NCBI RefSeq assembly: GCF_000684975.1
Contig: NZ_BAXZ01000009.1
Location: 124,001 to 188,000, forward strand
Direction: 5' to 3'
DNA from: Paraburkholderia acidipaludis NBRC 101816
Lineage (GTDB): Bacteria > Pseudomonadota > Gammaproteobacteria > Burkholderiales > Burkholderiaceae
DNA length: 64,000 nucleotides
The notes under the pieces: generated by a model
What the model was told of the DNA's origin: nothing
Seen by the model: the letters and a program-made list of their open reading frames with translations, nothing else
Database searches by the model: none
Shown here: piece after piece, positions 54,108 through 62,905 of the stretch
Layout of the letters: every line of letters starts with the position of its first letter
How positions within the stretch are numbered: the stretch's first letter is position 1
Translations under genes and position numbers: made by a program

Positions 54108-55304
54108 TTAAAGACCGAGAATCATCTTCGAGATGATGTTCTTCTGGATTTCGTTGGAGCCGCCGAAGATCGACAGCTTGCGGTTGTTGAAGTACTGCGC
54201 GGCGGCTCTCGCGGCCTCGTCGGGGCCAATGGCCTCGCCTGCGTAGCCTTCTTCGAGCGCTTCTTCGGCGAACGGCGCCGCGTAAGGCCCCATCGCGCGG
54301 CGCAGCAGCGACGAGATTTCCTGACGGATCTCGGTGCCGCGAATCTTCAGCATCGAGCTTTCCGCGCCCGGCACGCCGCCGCCGGCCACGGCGGCGATCA
54401 CGCGCAGGTTCGTCGTCTTCATGTTCTCCAGATCGATCTCGACCTTGGCCATGCGCGCGGCGAACTGCGGATCGTCGGCAAGCGGCTTGCCGTTGCGCGT
54501 GAGCTTTCGTGCCGCGCGCTTCAGGCGCGCGAGCGCCGCCACCGAAAAGCCCACGCCCGCGATGTTCGTGCGCTCGTAGGTGAGCAGATACTTGGCATAG
54601 GTCCAGCCCTTGTTTTCCTTGCCCACGAGGTTCGCCGCCGGAACGCGAACATCGGTGAAAAACACTTCGTTCACCTCATGTTCGCCGTCGAGCGTGACGA
54701 TGGGGCGCACCTCGATGCCCGGCGTGTTCATGTCGACCAGCAGGAAGCTGATGCCTTCCTGCTTGCGCACGTCGGTGGCCGTGCGCACGAGGCAGAAGAT
54801 CATGTTCGCGTAGTGGCCGAGCGTGGTCCACGTCTTCTGGCCGTTCACGATGTAATGATCGCCCTGGCGCTGGGCGGTCGTGCGCACCGAGGCGAGGTCG
54901 GAGCCCGCGCCCGGCTCCGAGTAGCCTTGGCACCACCAGTCGGCGCCGTTCAGGATGCGCGGCAGCCAGTAGCGCTTCTGCTCCTCGCTGCCGTACTTGA
55001 TCAGCACGGGCCCGAGCATGTTCACGCCGAAGGGCACGATGCGCGGCGCGCCCGCAATCGCGCATTCGTTCTCGAAGATGAACTTCTGCACCGCGGTCCA
55101 GCCGGGGCCGCCGTACTCCTTCGGCCAGTGGTTCGCGAGCCAGCCCTTCTCGTTGAGCGTCGCGTGCCACGTGGCCATGTCGTCGCGCGTGAGGTGACGG
55201 CCGTTGCGCACCTTCTCGGCAATGCGCTGCGGCAGGCGCTCGCGCAGGAAGTCCAGTACCTCGGTGCGGAAGGCTTCTTCTTCCGCCGTGAATTTCAGGT
55301 CCAT
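54108..55304 (-). CDS. Acyl-CoA dehydrogenase, PimC-like large subunit
   Basis: This 398-residue flavoenzyme has CQGYSEPGAGSDLASVRT (substrate loop) and the FAD/C-terminal SIFGGSNEIQKNIISKMILGL. The Glu in LTYERTNIAG could be the catalytic base, since the usual C-terminal Glu is Gly. It is upstream of the D-type dehydrogenase gene and downstream of the FadB-like gene, the order of a pimeloyl-CoA-type degradation set. The substrate is inferred to be a dicarboxylic or medium-chain acyl-CoA. Confidence 0.9.
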   Translation of the reverse strand: MDLKFTAEEEAFRTEVLDFLRERLPQRIAEKVRNGRHLTRDDMATWHATLNEKGWLANHWPKEYGGPGWTAVQKFIFENECAIAGAPRIVPFGVNMLGPVLIKYGSEEQKRYWLPRILNGADWWCQGYSEPGAGSDLASVRTTAQRQGDHYIVNGQKTWTTLGHYANMIFCLVRTATDVRKQEGISFLLVDMNTPGIEVRPIVTLDGEHEVNEVFFTDVRVPAANLVGKENKGWTYAKYLLTYERTNIAGVGFSVAALARLKRAARKLTRNGKPLADDPQFAARMAKVEIDLENMKTTNLRVIAAVAGGGVPGAESSMLKIRGTEIRQEISSLLRRAMGPYAAPFAEEALEEGYAGEAIGPDEAARAAAQYFNNRKLSIFGGSNEIQKNIISKMILGL

Positions 55305-55343
55305 GCTTGTTTCACTCCATCAAGGGCGTGTGCGTGCGCTCAT

Positions 55344-57473
55344 TCACGCCGACTCGTTCAGGCTCGCGAAATTCGCGCCGCGTTCCACCAGCTCCACGAG
55401 GAGCGGAGAGGGGCGCCAGAACAGCGGGTCTTCCTTTGCGAACTCGCGGATGTCCGCGAGTACCTTGTCGAGGCCCACGGTGTCCGCGTACTTCATGGGG
55501 CCGCCGCGGTAGCGCGGGAAGCCATAGCCGTAGAGGAAAGTCACGTCCACGTCGAGCGGGCGCAGCGCGATCTTTTCGTGCACGACGTTCGCGCCTTCGT
55601 TGATCATCGCGGCCATGTAGCGGCGCATGATTTCCTCGTCGGTGAAGGTGCGCGGCGTGATGCCCGCGCGCTCGCGCTCGGCGGCGATGATCGCTTCGAC
55701 TTCCGGGTCGGGCGTGCCGGTGCGCGCGCCGTCGGGGTAGAGATAGTAGCCGCGGCCCGTCTTCTGCCCGAACCAGCCGCGCTCGCAGATGCGGTCGGCG
55801 ATCTGCACGTAGCGTGCTTTCGGATCGCGCGTGGCCGCGCGACGCTTGCGCGTGGCCCAGCCGATGTCGCCGCCCGCGAGATCGCTCACCTGGTAGGGGC
55901 CCATCGGGTAGCCGAAATTGCGCACGGCCTTGTCGATCTGATACGGCGAGGCGCCGTCCTCCATCATGTGATCGGCGGCGGCGCGGTACACGGCCAGAAC
56001 GCGGTTGCCGATGAACCCGTCGCATACGCCCGCGCGCACGGGCACCTTGCGCAGCTTCTTCGCGAGCTCGAAGGCGGTGGCCACGACGTCGGCCGAGACC
56101 TGCTTCGGCACCACCACTTCCAGCAGCTTCATGATGTTCGCGGGCGAGAAGAAGTGCAGGCCCACGACGTCCTGCGGACGCGAGAGGCTGGCGGCGATGG
56201 CGTCGATGTCGAGGTACGAGGTGTTGGTGGCCAGCACGGCCCCGGGTTTGCAGACGCGGTCGAGTTCGGCGAACACGGCTTTCTTCACGTCCATGTCTTC
56301 GAATACCGCCTCGATCACGAGATCGACCTTGGCGAGCGCATCGTAGGACGTGCTGCCCGAGAAGCGCGCGAGAATCTGCGCCTTCGCTTCGGGCGTCATG
56401 CGGCCCTTGGCGATGAGACCGTCGTAGACTTTTTCGACATGCGCGCGGCCGCGCGCGAGCGAGGCGTCGTCGCGCTCGATCATCGTCACGGGCAGGCCCG
56501 CGTCGAGTACCGCCACCGCAATGCCGGCACCCATCGTGCCGCCGCCCACCACGCCCACGCTGGCGAGCGCTCGCGGCGTTGCGCTCTTCGTTTCCGGCGC
56601 CTTCTGCACTTCGCGTTCGGCGAAGAACGCGTGAACGAGGCCCGCGCGCTGCGGGCTTTCGAGGCATTCGAGGAACTGCTTGCGCTCGAAGCGCTGGCCT
56701 TCGTCGAAGGATTCGTTCAGCGCGGCTTCCACGCACTCGACGATCTTCATCGGCGAGAACAGGCCGCGCGACTTCTTCGCGGTGTCGGCGCGCGCGGCTT
56801 CGATGGCGGCCTGGGCGGCTTCGCGGTTCGCAAGGCCCTGCGCGTCGCGCGTGCGGCGCACCGGCGCGTGCGCGGCGAGCAGTTCCTGGGCGTAGGCGAG
56901 GCCTTCGGCGAGCACGTCGTCGCTCGCGCCAAGGCGACCCACAAGGCCCAGCTTGAGCGCTTCCTGCGCGCTGGCATGGCGGCCGCTCAGCATCAGCGAA
57001 AGCGCGGCCTCGGCGCCGATCAGGCGCGGCGTGCGCTGCGTGCCGCCCGCGCCGGGCAGCAGGCCGAGCTGCACTTCGGGCAGGCCCAGCTTCGCGCCCG
57101 CCACGGCGAGACGGTAATGCGCGGCGAGCGCCACTTCGAGGCCGCCGCCGAGCGCGGCGCCGTGGACGGCGGCGACCACCGGCTTGCGGCTGGCTTCGAT
57201 GCGGTTGCAGACGTCGGGCAGCGCGGGCGGCTGAGGCGGCTTGCCGAACTCGCGAATGTCCGCGCCGGCGATGAAGTTGCGCCCCGCGCCGACGATCAGG
57301 ACGGCCTGCACGGCGTCGTTCGATTCGGCGTGTTCGATGGCGGCGGCGAGGCCGCGCCGCACTTCGACGCCCAGGGCGTTGACGGGCGGATTGTCCACCG
57401 TGACCAGCAGGACTTTGCCGCGGAGTTCGTGAGTGACCGGGGAAGCAGGGGGGAAAGCGGTGTCGGATGCCAT
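55344..57473 (-). CDS. FadB-like bifunctional enoyl-CoA hydratase/3-hydroxyacyl-CoA dehydrogenase (PimF-type)
   Basis: This 709-residue protein has an N-terminal crotonase domain (about 15-190: NFIAGADIREF, HGAALGGGLEVAL with Glu113, PEVQLGLLPGAGG with Glu133). A 3-hydroxyacyl-CoA dehydrogenase follows, with the NAD loop VGVVGGGTMGAGIA (about 306-319), the catalytic His in GLHFFSPA and a repeated C-terminal helical domain (to about 690). It hydrates an enoyl-CoA and oxidises the hydroxyacyl-CoA. The ATG at 57473 precedes MASDTAF. It is first gene of the operon, divergent from the LysR gene. No thiolase gene is present here. Confidence 0.93.
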   Translation of the reverse strand: MASDTAFPPASPVTHELRGKVLLVTVDNPPVNALGVEVRRGLAAAIEHAESNDAVQAVLIVGAGRNFIAGADIREFGKPPQPPALPDVCNRIEASRKPVVAAVHGAALGGGLEVALAAHYRLAVAGAKLGLPEVQLGLLPGAGGTQRTPRLIGAEAALSLMLSGRHASAQEALKLGLVGRLGASDDVLAEGLAYAQELLAAHAPVRRTRDAQGLANREAAQAAIEAARADTAKKSRGLFSPMKIVECVEAALNESFDEGQRFERKQFLECLESPQRAGLVHAFFAEREVQKAPETKSATPRALASVGVVGGGTMGAGIAVAVLDAGLPVTMIERDDASLARGRAHVEKVYDGLIAKGRMTPEAKAQILARFSGSTSYDALAKVDLVIEAVFEDMDVKKAVFAELDRVCKPGAVLATNTSYLDIDAIAASLSRPQDVVGLHFFSPANIMKLLEVVVPKQVSADVVATAFELAKKLRKVPVRAGVCDGFIGNRVLAVYRAAADHMMEDGASPYQIDKAVRNFGYPMGPYQVSDLAGGDIGWATRKRRAATRDPKARYVQIADRICERGWFGQKTGRGYYLYPDGARTGTPDPEVEAIIAAERERAGITPRTFTDEEIMRRYMAAMINEGANVVHEKIALRPLDVDVTFLYGYGFPRYRGGPMKYADTVGLDKVLADIREFAKEDPLFWRPSPLLVELVERGANFASLNESA

Positions 57474-57561
57474 GGTCTTGTCTCCAGAAGTCGATCCGGG
57501 CGGCGCAAGGAGGCGCGCCCGATTATCGGATGTTCGTTCGATTCTGGGCTCGCCAAGGTTC

Positions 57562-57610
57562 ATTGACAATCACATTAGCTGTTGACAGACTGTCAAAATA
57601 TCTTTGACAG
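57562..57610. promoter_or_regulatory. Candidate LysR operator
   Basis: TTGACAG-A-CTGTCAA (57582-57596) is a perfect 7-1-7 inverted repeat, and a further TTGACAG half-site lies at 57604-57610 and a short ATTGACAAT palindrome at 57562-57570. They sit between the divergent LysR gene and the FadB-like operon, just before the regulator's start codon. Confidence 0.6.
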
Positions 57611-57620
57611 TGAGCCGGCC

Positions 57621-58532
57621 GTGGACGTCAATGCGCTAACCCTGCTGGTGGAGATTCTCGATGCGGGGAATCTGAGCGAGGCCGCGCGGCGCCTGAAGAT
57701 GAGCCGTGCGAACGTCAGCTACCACCTCAACCACCTCGAAAAATCGATCGGGCTGCAGCTCGTGAGGCGCACCACGCGCCGCGTGGAGGCCACCGAGATC
57801 GGGCTGAAGCTCTACGAGCACGGGCGCGCGATCCAGAACGCGCTGCTGGCCGCGCGGGAATCGGTCTCGACGCTCGGCCAGAGCCTGCAGGGGCGCGTGC
57901 GGCTATCGGTGCCGAGCGGCTACGGGCAGCTCGTGATGTCCGACTGGCTGATCCAGTTCAAACGGCTTTATCCGGGCATCGTGCTCGACGTGATGTTCGA
58001 AAACCGCGTGGAAGACCTGTTGCGCGATGAGGTCGACATTGCCGTGCGCGTGATGTCGGAGCCGCCGCAGAACCTCGTCGCGCGCGACATGGGATCGGTG
58101 CGCTACGTGGCTTGCGCCTCGGCGCAATGGGCGCGCGAACACGGCATGCCGCAGCGGCTGGAAGCGCTCGGCACGGCGCCTGTCATTACCGCGGCGGTGG
58201 TGGGCAAGCAGTTGCGGCTGGCGGGGTATCTGGGCGAGGAACGCCATGAGGTTCTCCTTGAGCCGGCTATTATTTCGGAGAACTTCCTTTTTCTGCGGCA
58301 GTCGATTCTCGCGGGGCTTGGGGTGGGGATTGTGCCGGACTATGTGGTTCAGGACGATCTGCGCCGCGGGGAGATTGTGACGTCGCTTGATGCGTGGCGG
58401 CTTAGTATCTTTGGCACGCACATGTATATGCTTTATATGCCGAATCGGCATCGTACGCGGGCGGCGTCTACGTTTATCGATTTTGTGCTTGGGGAGGCGC
58501 ACAAGGCGGGGCGCGGCGCGGCGACGAGATGA
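57621..58532 (+). CDS. LysR-family transcriptional regulator
   Basis: This 303-residue regulator has a LysR helix-turn-helix at about 1-60 (VDVNALTLLVEILDAGNLSEAARRL opening) and a C-terminal substrate-binding domain. The GTG at 57621 was chosen, since LysR proteins start at this point; a TTG at 57582 would extend 13 residues and run through the operator. It is divergent from the pimeloyl-type operon and likely controls it. Codons in the last 100 residues use more A/T-ending forms than the rest of the gene, up to the AT-rich effector region that follows. Confidence 0.9.
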   Translation: MDVNALTLLVEILDAGNLSEAARRLKMSRANVSYHLNHLEKSIGLQLVRRTTRRVEATEIGLKLYEHGRAIQNALLAARESVSTLGQSLQGRVRLSVPSGYGQLVMSDWLIQFKRLYPGIVLDVMFENRVEDLLRDEVDIAVRVMSEPPQNLVARDMGSVRYVACASAQWAREHGMPQRLEALGTAPVITAAVVGKQLRLAGYLGEERHEVLLEPAIISENFLFLRQSILAGLGVGIVPDYVVQDDLRRGEIVTSLDAWRLSIFGTHMYMLYMPNRHRTRAASTFIDFVLGEAHKAGRGAATR

Positions 58533-58682
58533 ACACGCCGTGTCTGCCCATAATCAATGTTCTGGTGCATGGCTGACAATCGTTGACAAAGATCTGGCGG
58601 CTGCCCTGTTGCTACTGCATTCCTGTTCGCACTAGTGTTGTCTCGGGTAATCCGCACCCGATTAACAGGAACGCGTTCTACC

Positions 58683-61019
58683 ATGATTATCAGCCCGCCT
58701 TTTCTGCCGCAACTGGACCCGTCAAAGCTTGACCCCGCCAAATCGGACCCAATGATGGATGCCGTTGACGAGTTTGAACTCTTCCACGGTATCTATCCGA
58801 TTGCGTTTGACCGGCGTCGGCATTGTGGCATTCATCTCGCACCCGACATGCACGGTCCGGTCTATGCCATCGCCGACGGCGAGGTGGTAGCCTACCGGGT
58901 CTGCCAGCACGCGATTGACCCGGACAGCAGTCATGTGGGCTTTGTTCTGCTCAAGCACATGGCCGAAACGGGCGACGGTCGCAAGTTGACGTTCTATTCG
59001 CTGTACATGCATCTGCTGCCACTGGCCGAGTACCACACGTTCGGATACGACGCGAAGGGGCTGGCCGATTTCCTGCATATGCCGACCGGTGACGCCCAGA
59101 AGGGGAAGGTCACACAGGCCGTAAAGGGTGATGGTAAAAAGGTACGGCGGAAGGACATTCTGGGCTATCTGGGATGCTACGAGGGGCGCACGCACCTGCA
59201 CTTTGAAATCTTCATGGCGCCGGATGATTTCGCTGCCTGTTTCGGCCACACGCAGCTTGGCAATCCCACGCCGGAAACGCCGACAGGCCCGGACTGCTGG
59301 GGAAACGCCTACTACATGATTCCTGGCAAGCAGACGTTTTACGCGCAGCCGCCTTACACCGGGACGGACAACAAACTGCACGGGATTGAATTCAAGGCGG
59401 GCCAGGAGGGCGAGAACGATCTGCCGCTGGCGGTCGAGACATATTTCTGCAACGGGACAAAATACACCAACGTCTGGAGCGTCGCGGCGAACGGTGTCCG
59501 CACACTGCTGACGCCGGAGCCAGTGCCCGAAGCGGGTTACGAATACGATCTTTATACGCGTGCGACGGCGCTTTATGCCGCCTGTCCTGGCGACGGGTAC
59601 GAGATGCTGCGCTTCGGGCGCGTCCGGTCTTCGACCGCGACTCCGCTGACATGGGCATTCGTGACCTATGCAAGCGGGAAGCAGGGCTACATCGATATCA
59701 GCAACGCGGCAATCAAGAAACTGTCCGACGCGGATTTCCCAGCATTCATGGGCTGGCAAAAGATTACCGATGGCAACACGCCCTTCGACAGCAACGGGAT
59801 GTGTGATATCGACGTGCTGAAAAAACTCGTCAAGGATGCCAGGCCTGGCAACGAGCTTCCGGTGATAGAGGATGTGACGGAGGCCGAGAAGATGCAGGCG
59901 CTGTCAACCTACATCACGCTCGAAAAGCCGGTACGGCAGGCGCTGCGTGGGTTTATCTGCTATGCGCCCAGCGAATGGGACAGCACGAACAACGAAACGC
60001 GCTACGCGAAACTGCTCGACGAGGGCGGGTTCTATCACGGCAGAGAGCAGGGCTACCAGGATTTTCTCAAGTACCTCAAGGAAGTCCAGTTCTGGGACGT
60101 GACAGGTTTGCCTGCAGGGGGAAATCTTTGGTTCTTTCATCCACTAGCGTTCATCCGGCATTTCAGAAAATGTGGATGGCTCAGTGAAAACGAATTGCTC
60201 AGCCTCTTGCCAACATCCGCAGTCCGGTACGCCAAGCCCCCGCATGCGCCGGGATACTGGACCTCCGAGCCGATAGAAATTACGGCGGCAATGAAAGCGC
60301 TTGTGCATAAGAATTATGTTTCACTAAATGACGCCATGTGCAAATTCGGCATTACGATTAATCCTCGGCGTATGGCAGCCTTTCTCGCTAACGCCGCAGA
60401 GGAAACGCAATGGTTCACAAAGCTTCATGAAAGTAATCCTGGTGCCAAATACTGGCCTTGGGATGGTCGGGGTTTTCTTCAACTTACCTGGCCAGATAAC
60501 TACGTAAAATATTGGGAGTTTTTTGGCAGGAAAATTCCTGATTTTTTGAAGAAAGAGTTAAGCGCATCTGCGAAAATGGCCGACAAGGAAGGCAGTAGTG
60601 TATCGTTGCAAGACAATAAACATCCTGCGCTGACCGCACCAATGATTCAGTGGCGTGAGGATATGGCCGATGGTCCTGTTGCTCCAGCTACTAGTGCAGG
60701 TGCCTATTGGGCCTGGATGAAGGCGGCGATTTATGCGGATAAAGCACCGATCATGCAGCGTCAAATTCAAAATATCACCAAACCGATTTTTCGGTCTGTA
60801 ATTTATTACAGTTGTTTAAGCTATGGTCAAGTAGCTGCTACGGTTAATTTTGGCAGCGCACCGAAGGACACCGCAAAAATTGCTCGCGTCAATGGAATAT
60901 TGGCACGATATCAAGCTTACACCAGTGCGTTGATCATTCTGGCTGATGGGATATCTTTTCCAACCACAAGTGGGCAGCAAATGGATCGACCGGACGGGTT
61001 TGAGCGGAGGGTGATGTAA
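58683..61019 (+). CDS. Predicted antibacterial cell-wall hydrolase effector (M23 peptidase + GH19/lysozyme-like)
   Basis: This protein of about 778 residues has no signal peptide or membrane segment. An M23/LytM-like domain (about 35-185) shows HCGIH (47-51), YMHL (His110) and HLHFEI (171-176); the usual HxxxD is HxxxH here. A central SH3-like region (about 290-340) is followed by a C-terminal GH19/lysozyme-like domain (about 555-720) with AAFLANAAEETQWF (Glu574 the likely catalytic acid) and GRGFLQLTW. Its stop overlaps the next gene, which encodes a secreted small protein, as in type VI effector-immunity pairs. No VgrG, Hcp or PAAR gene is adjacent. The 3' half is AT-rich, suggesting transfer. 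The ATG at 58683 was preferred to a GTG at 58635. Confidence 0.72.
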   Translation: MIISPPFLPQLDPSKLDPAKSDPMMDAVDEFELFHGIYPIAFDRRRHCGIHLAPDMHGPVYAIADGEVVAYRVCQHAIDPDSSHVGFVLLKHMAETGDGRKLTFYSLYMHLLPLAEYHTFGYDAKGLADFLHMPTGDAQKGKVTQAVKGDGKKVRRKDILGYLGCYEGRTHLHFEIFMAPDDFAACFGHTQLGNPTPETPTGPDCWGNAYYMIPGKQTFYAQPPYTGTDNKLHGIEFKAGQEGENDLPLAVETYFCNGTKYTNVWSVAANGVRTLLTPEPVPEAGYEYDLYTRATALYAACPGDGYEMLRFGRVRSSTATPLTWAFVTYASGKQGYIDISNAAIKKLSDADFPAFMGWQKITDGNTPFDSNGMCDIDVLKKLVKDARPGNELPVIEDVTEAEKMQALSTYITLEKPVRQALRGFICYAPSEWDSTNNETRYAKLLDEGGFYHGREQGYQDFLKYLKEVQFWDVTGLPAGGNLWFFHPLAFIRHFRKCGWLSENELLSLLPTSAVRYAKPPHAPGYWTSEPIEITAAMKALVHKNYVSLNDAMCKFGITINPRRMAAFLANAAEETQWFTKLHESNPGAKYWPWDGRGFLQLTWPDNYVKYWEFFGRKIPDFLKKELSASAKMADKEGSSVSLQDNKHPALTAPMIQWREDMADGPVAPATSAGAYWAWMKAAIYADKAPIMQRQIQNITKPIFRSVIYYSCLSYGQVAATVNFGSAPKDTAKIARVNGILARYQAYTSALIILADGISFPTTSGQQMDRPDGFERRVM

Positions 61020-61591
61020 TGAAAATAAGTTTATTTTTATTTACTGCGCTTTTGTTTTCAACTTCCTCTGTATGGGCTGAAAAAAGCAATACTGATAAAG
61101 TTGTCATTCGCGAGGTAGAGATCGGGGGATGTCACTTCAAAATGCGTGATCCCTATGGAGGGGTGCTGACCTTAACAACTGATAGATCATTTCATTATGC
61201 TAACTATAGAGTTGAAGTCAACCCCAAATCTCAACGCCGCTTTGAGACGGAAATTCAATTCGAATGTCATGATAACGTTAATATTAGCGATCTTTCTGAC
61301 CTTGCTGGTATCGGAAGGGAAAACGGAAAATGGATAATTAATTTTTCTGGCAATGCTGCGGCAGTCAACACAAAGCTATACCCACTTGGCGGACAGGGGT
61401 GGGACGGTGCAGGCATTACTCAAGATCAAGTTGGGGATGACGGGGGGAGAAGCGCGCTAACGTTTTGCATAATGCACCATTCCCAAGCTCTATGCGGGCA
61501 AGACGATACAGTGATGTATCTCGATTATCCTGAGGAGAGTGTGTTGCCTCAAATTATTCGGCTGCTAAATAGCATAAAATTCGTAAACTAA
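61019..61591 (+). CDS. Predicted periplasmic immunity protein
   Basis: This 190-residue protein has a clear Sec signal peptide (MKISLFLFTALLFSTSSVWA, then EKSN). The mature part has four cysteines (GGCHFKM, FECHD, TFCIMHH, ALCGQD) that could form two disulfides, fitting a periplasmic location. Its ATG overlaps the effector stop (TAATG), so the pair is translationally coupled. The gene is AT-rich compared with the rest of the window. No family was recognised; the immunity role is inferred from position, location and partner. Confidence 0.6.
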   Translation: MKISLFLFTALLFSTSSVWAEKSNTDKVVIREVEIGGCHFKMRDPYGGVLTLTTDRSFHYANYRVEVNPKSQRRFETEIQFECHDNVNISDLSDLAGIGRENGKWIINFSGNAAAVNTKLYPLGGQGWDGAGITQDQVGDDGGRSALTFCIMHHSQALCGQDDTVMYLDYPEESVLPQIIRLLNSIKFVN

Positions 61592-61726
61592 GCCTTTTGG
61601 GGTTCACACTTCACACAAGCGCCACCCCGCGCCCAACATTGGATGTCGTTGTTGCAGTAGGTGGCGTGGCTGCCTTTCTGCATCGTTCAGTGAAACTACA
61701 CCCGGGATCATTTTCCAAAGTCTTCC

Positions 61727-62125
61727 TCACGCATCCCGTGCATCGTTTTCCTGCGAGCGCGCTGCCGATGTATCTCCAGATTCGGCGCAAGCCCCTGTCA
61801 CCGGCGGCCTTCCGCGCGTACCCGCCGTGAGCGCCACGCGCTGCTGAATTCCCGCCTTCGCAAGCATATGCGCGCTGATCGGCGCGGTAAGAAACAGAAA
61901 AGCCGGAATCAGCAGCTCATGCAGGCTTGCATAGTTATTGTGCGTGCTGAAATAGACCACCGACGCAAGCACGACGCCGCCCACCCCGAGCGTCGTCGAT
62001 TTGGTCGGGCCGTGCAGGCGCATGAAGAAGTCGGGCAGGCGCGCGAGCCCGATCGCGCCGATCAGCATGAACAGGCTCCCCAACAGCAGCAGCACGCTGA
62101 CGATCGCTTCAACGACGGTTTGCAT
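61727..62125 (-). CDS. phaG: Monovalent cation/H+ antiporter subunit G
   Basis: This 132-residue subunit has three membrane helices and the MnhG/PhaG stretch GAIGLARLPDFFMRLHGPTKSTTLG. The C terminus is polar and variable. It is last gene of the pha/mrp-type operon phaD-E-F-G, 14 bases after phaF. Together these subunits exchange K+ or Na+ for H+ across the inner membrane. Confidence 0.93.
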   Translation of the reverse strand: MQTVVEAIVSVLLLLGSLFMLIGAIGLARLPDFFMRLHGPTKSTTLGVGGVVLASVVYFSTHNNYASLHELLIPAFLFLTAPISAHMLAKAGIQQRVALTAGTRGRPPVTGACAESGDTSAARSQENDARDA

Positions 62126-62139
62126 AACGTGTCCTCCCG

Positions 62140-62415
62140 TCAGTTCAGCTCGATGATGTCGCCGCGCTGCAGATACTTCGTCAGCGCGACGGTGCCGATG
62201 AAACCCATCACCGCGATCAAGAGCGCCGTCTCGAAGAACACGGTGGAGCCCAGACTGATGCCATAGACCACGATCAGCGCGATGGCGTTGATGTTGAGCG
62301 TGTCGAGCGCGACGATGCGGTCGGGCAGCGAGGGTCCGCGCACGAGGCGCACGAGCGTGAGCAGAAACGCGAGGCCGAGTATCGCGAACGAGACCGGAAT
62401 GGCGATGGTTAGCAT
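62140..62415 (-). CDS. phaF: Monovalent cation/H+ antiporter subunit F
   Basis: This 91-residue subunit has three helices and the family stretch RGPSLPDRIVALDTLN, followed by LIVVYGISLG and the final helix GFIGTVALTKYLQRGDIIE. Its start overlaps the phaE stop by seven bases. Confidence 0.94.
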   Translation of the reverse strand: MLTIAIPVSFAILGLAFLLTLVRLVRGPSLPDRIVALDTLNINAIALIVVYGISLGSTVFFETALLIAVMGFIGTVALTKYLQRGDIIELN

Positions 62416-62903
62416 GCGAAGATCTCCATCAGCGGGGCTTCATAACGGGTCTTGATCTGGGCCACGAGCGCGGCTTCGTCGCCGAGGTCGAGGACGTGCA
62501 CGACGAGGCGCGTGCGGTCGTCCGAGAGTTCGGCGCATAGCGTGCCGGGCGAGAGCGACACGATGCTGATGAGCGCCGTGAGCGCGATTTCGTGCGTGCT
62601 GTCGAGCGGCACTTCGATGAAGGCGGGGCGCAGCTTCTCTGGGCGGCCCAGCACCAGCAGCGCCACTTCGACGTTCGCGACGACGATGTCGCAGAGCACG
62701 TGCAGCGCGAGTTGTGCGAGCAGCCAGGGATGCCCGAAGCGCACGGGCCGCATCCAGAGACCCGCGCCGACCGCGAACGAAATCGCGCAGCCCAGCACCG
62801 CGCCAAGCAGGACGTTGCCGGGCGAGACGTCGTTCATCAGCAATAGCCAGCAGACGAGCAGAACGACGCTGAGCCAGGGGTGGGGAAAGAGCCGCTTCAG
62901 CAT
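62409..62903 (-). CDS. phaE: Monovalent cation/H+ antiporter subunit E
   Basis: This 164-residue subunit opens MLKRLFPHPWLSVVLLVCWLLL and contains SLSPGTLCAELSDDRTRLVVHVLD, the MnhE/PhaE signature. It has two or three membrane helices and a cytosolic C-terminal domain. The ATG at 62903 was chosen because the longer frame belongs to a phaD shadow; the phaD stop lies two bases upstream. Confidence 0.93.
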   Translation of the reverse strand: MLKRLFPHPWLSVVLLVCWLLLMNDVSPGNVLLGAVLGCAISFAVGAGLWMRPVRFGHPWLLAQLALHVLCDIVVANVEVALLVLGRPEKLRPAFIEVPLDSTHEIALTALISIVSLSPGTLCAELSDDRTRLVVHVLDLGDEAALVAQIKTRYEAPLMEIFAC

Positions 62904-62905
62904 GG

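Noticed and set aside
54678..57566. A 962-residue plus-strand frame opposite the acyl-CoA dehydrogenase and FadB-like genes
   Set aside because: Shadow frame; the opposite strand carries complete conserved enzymes.
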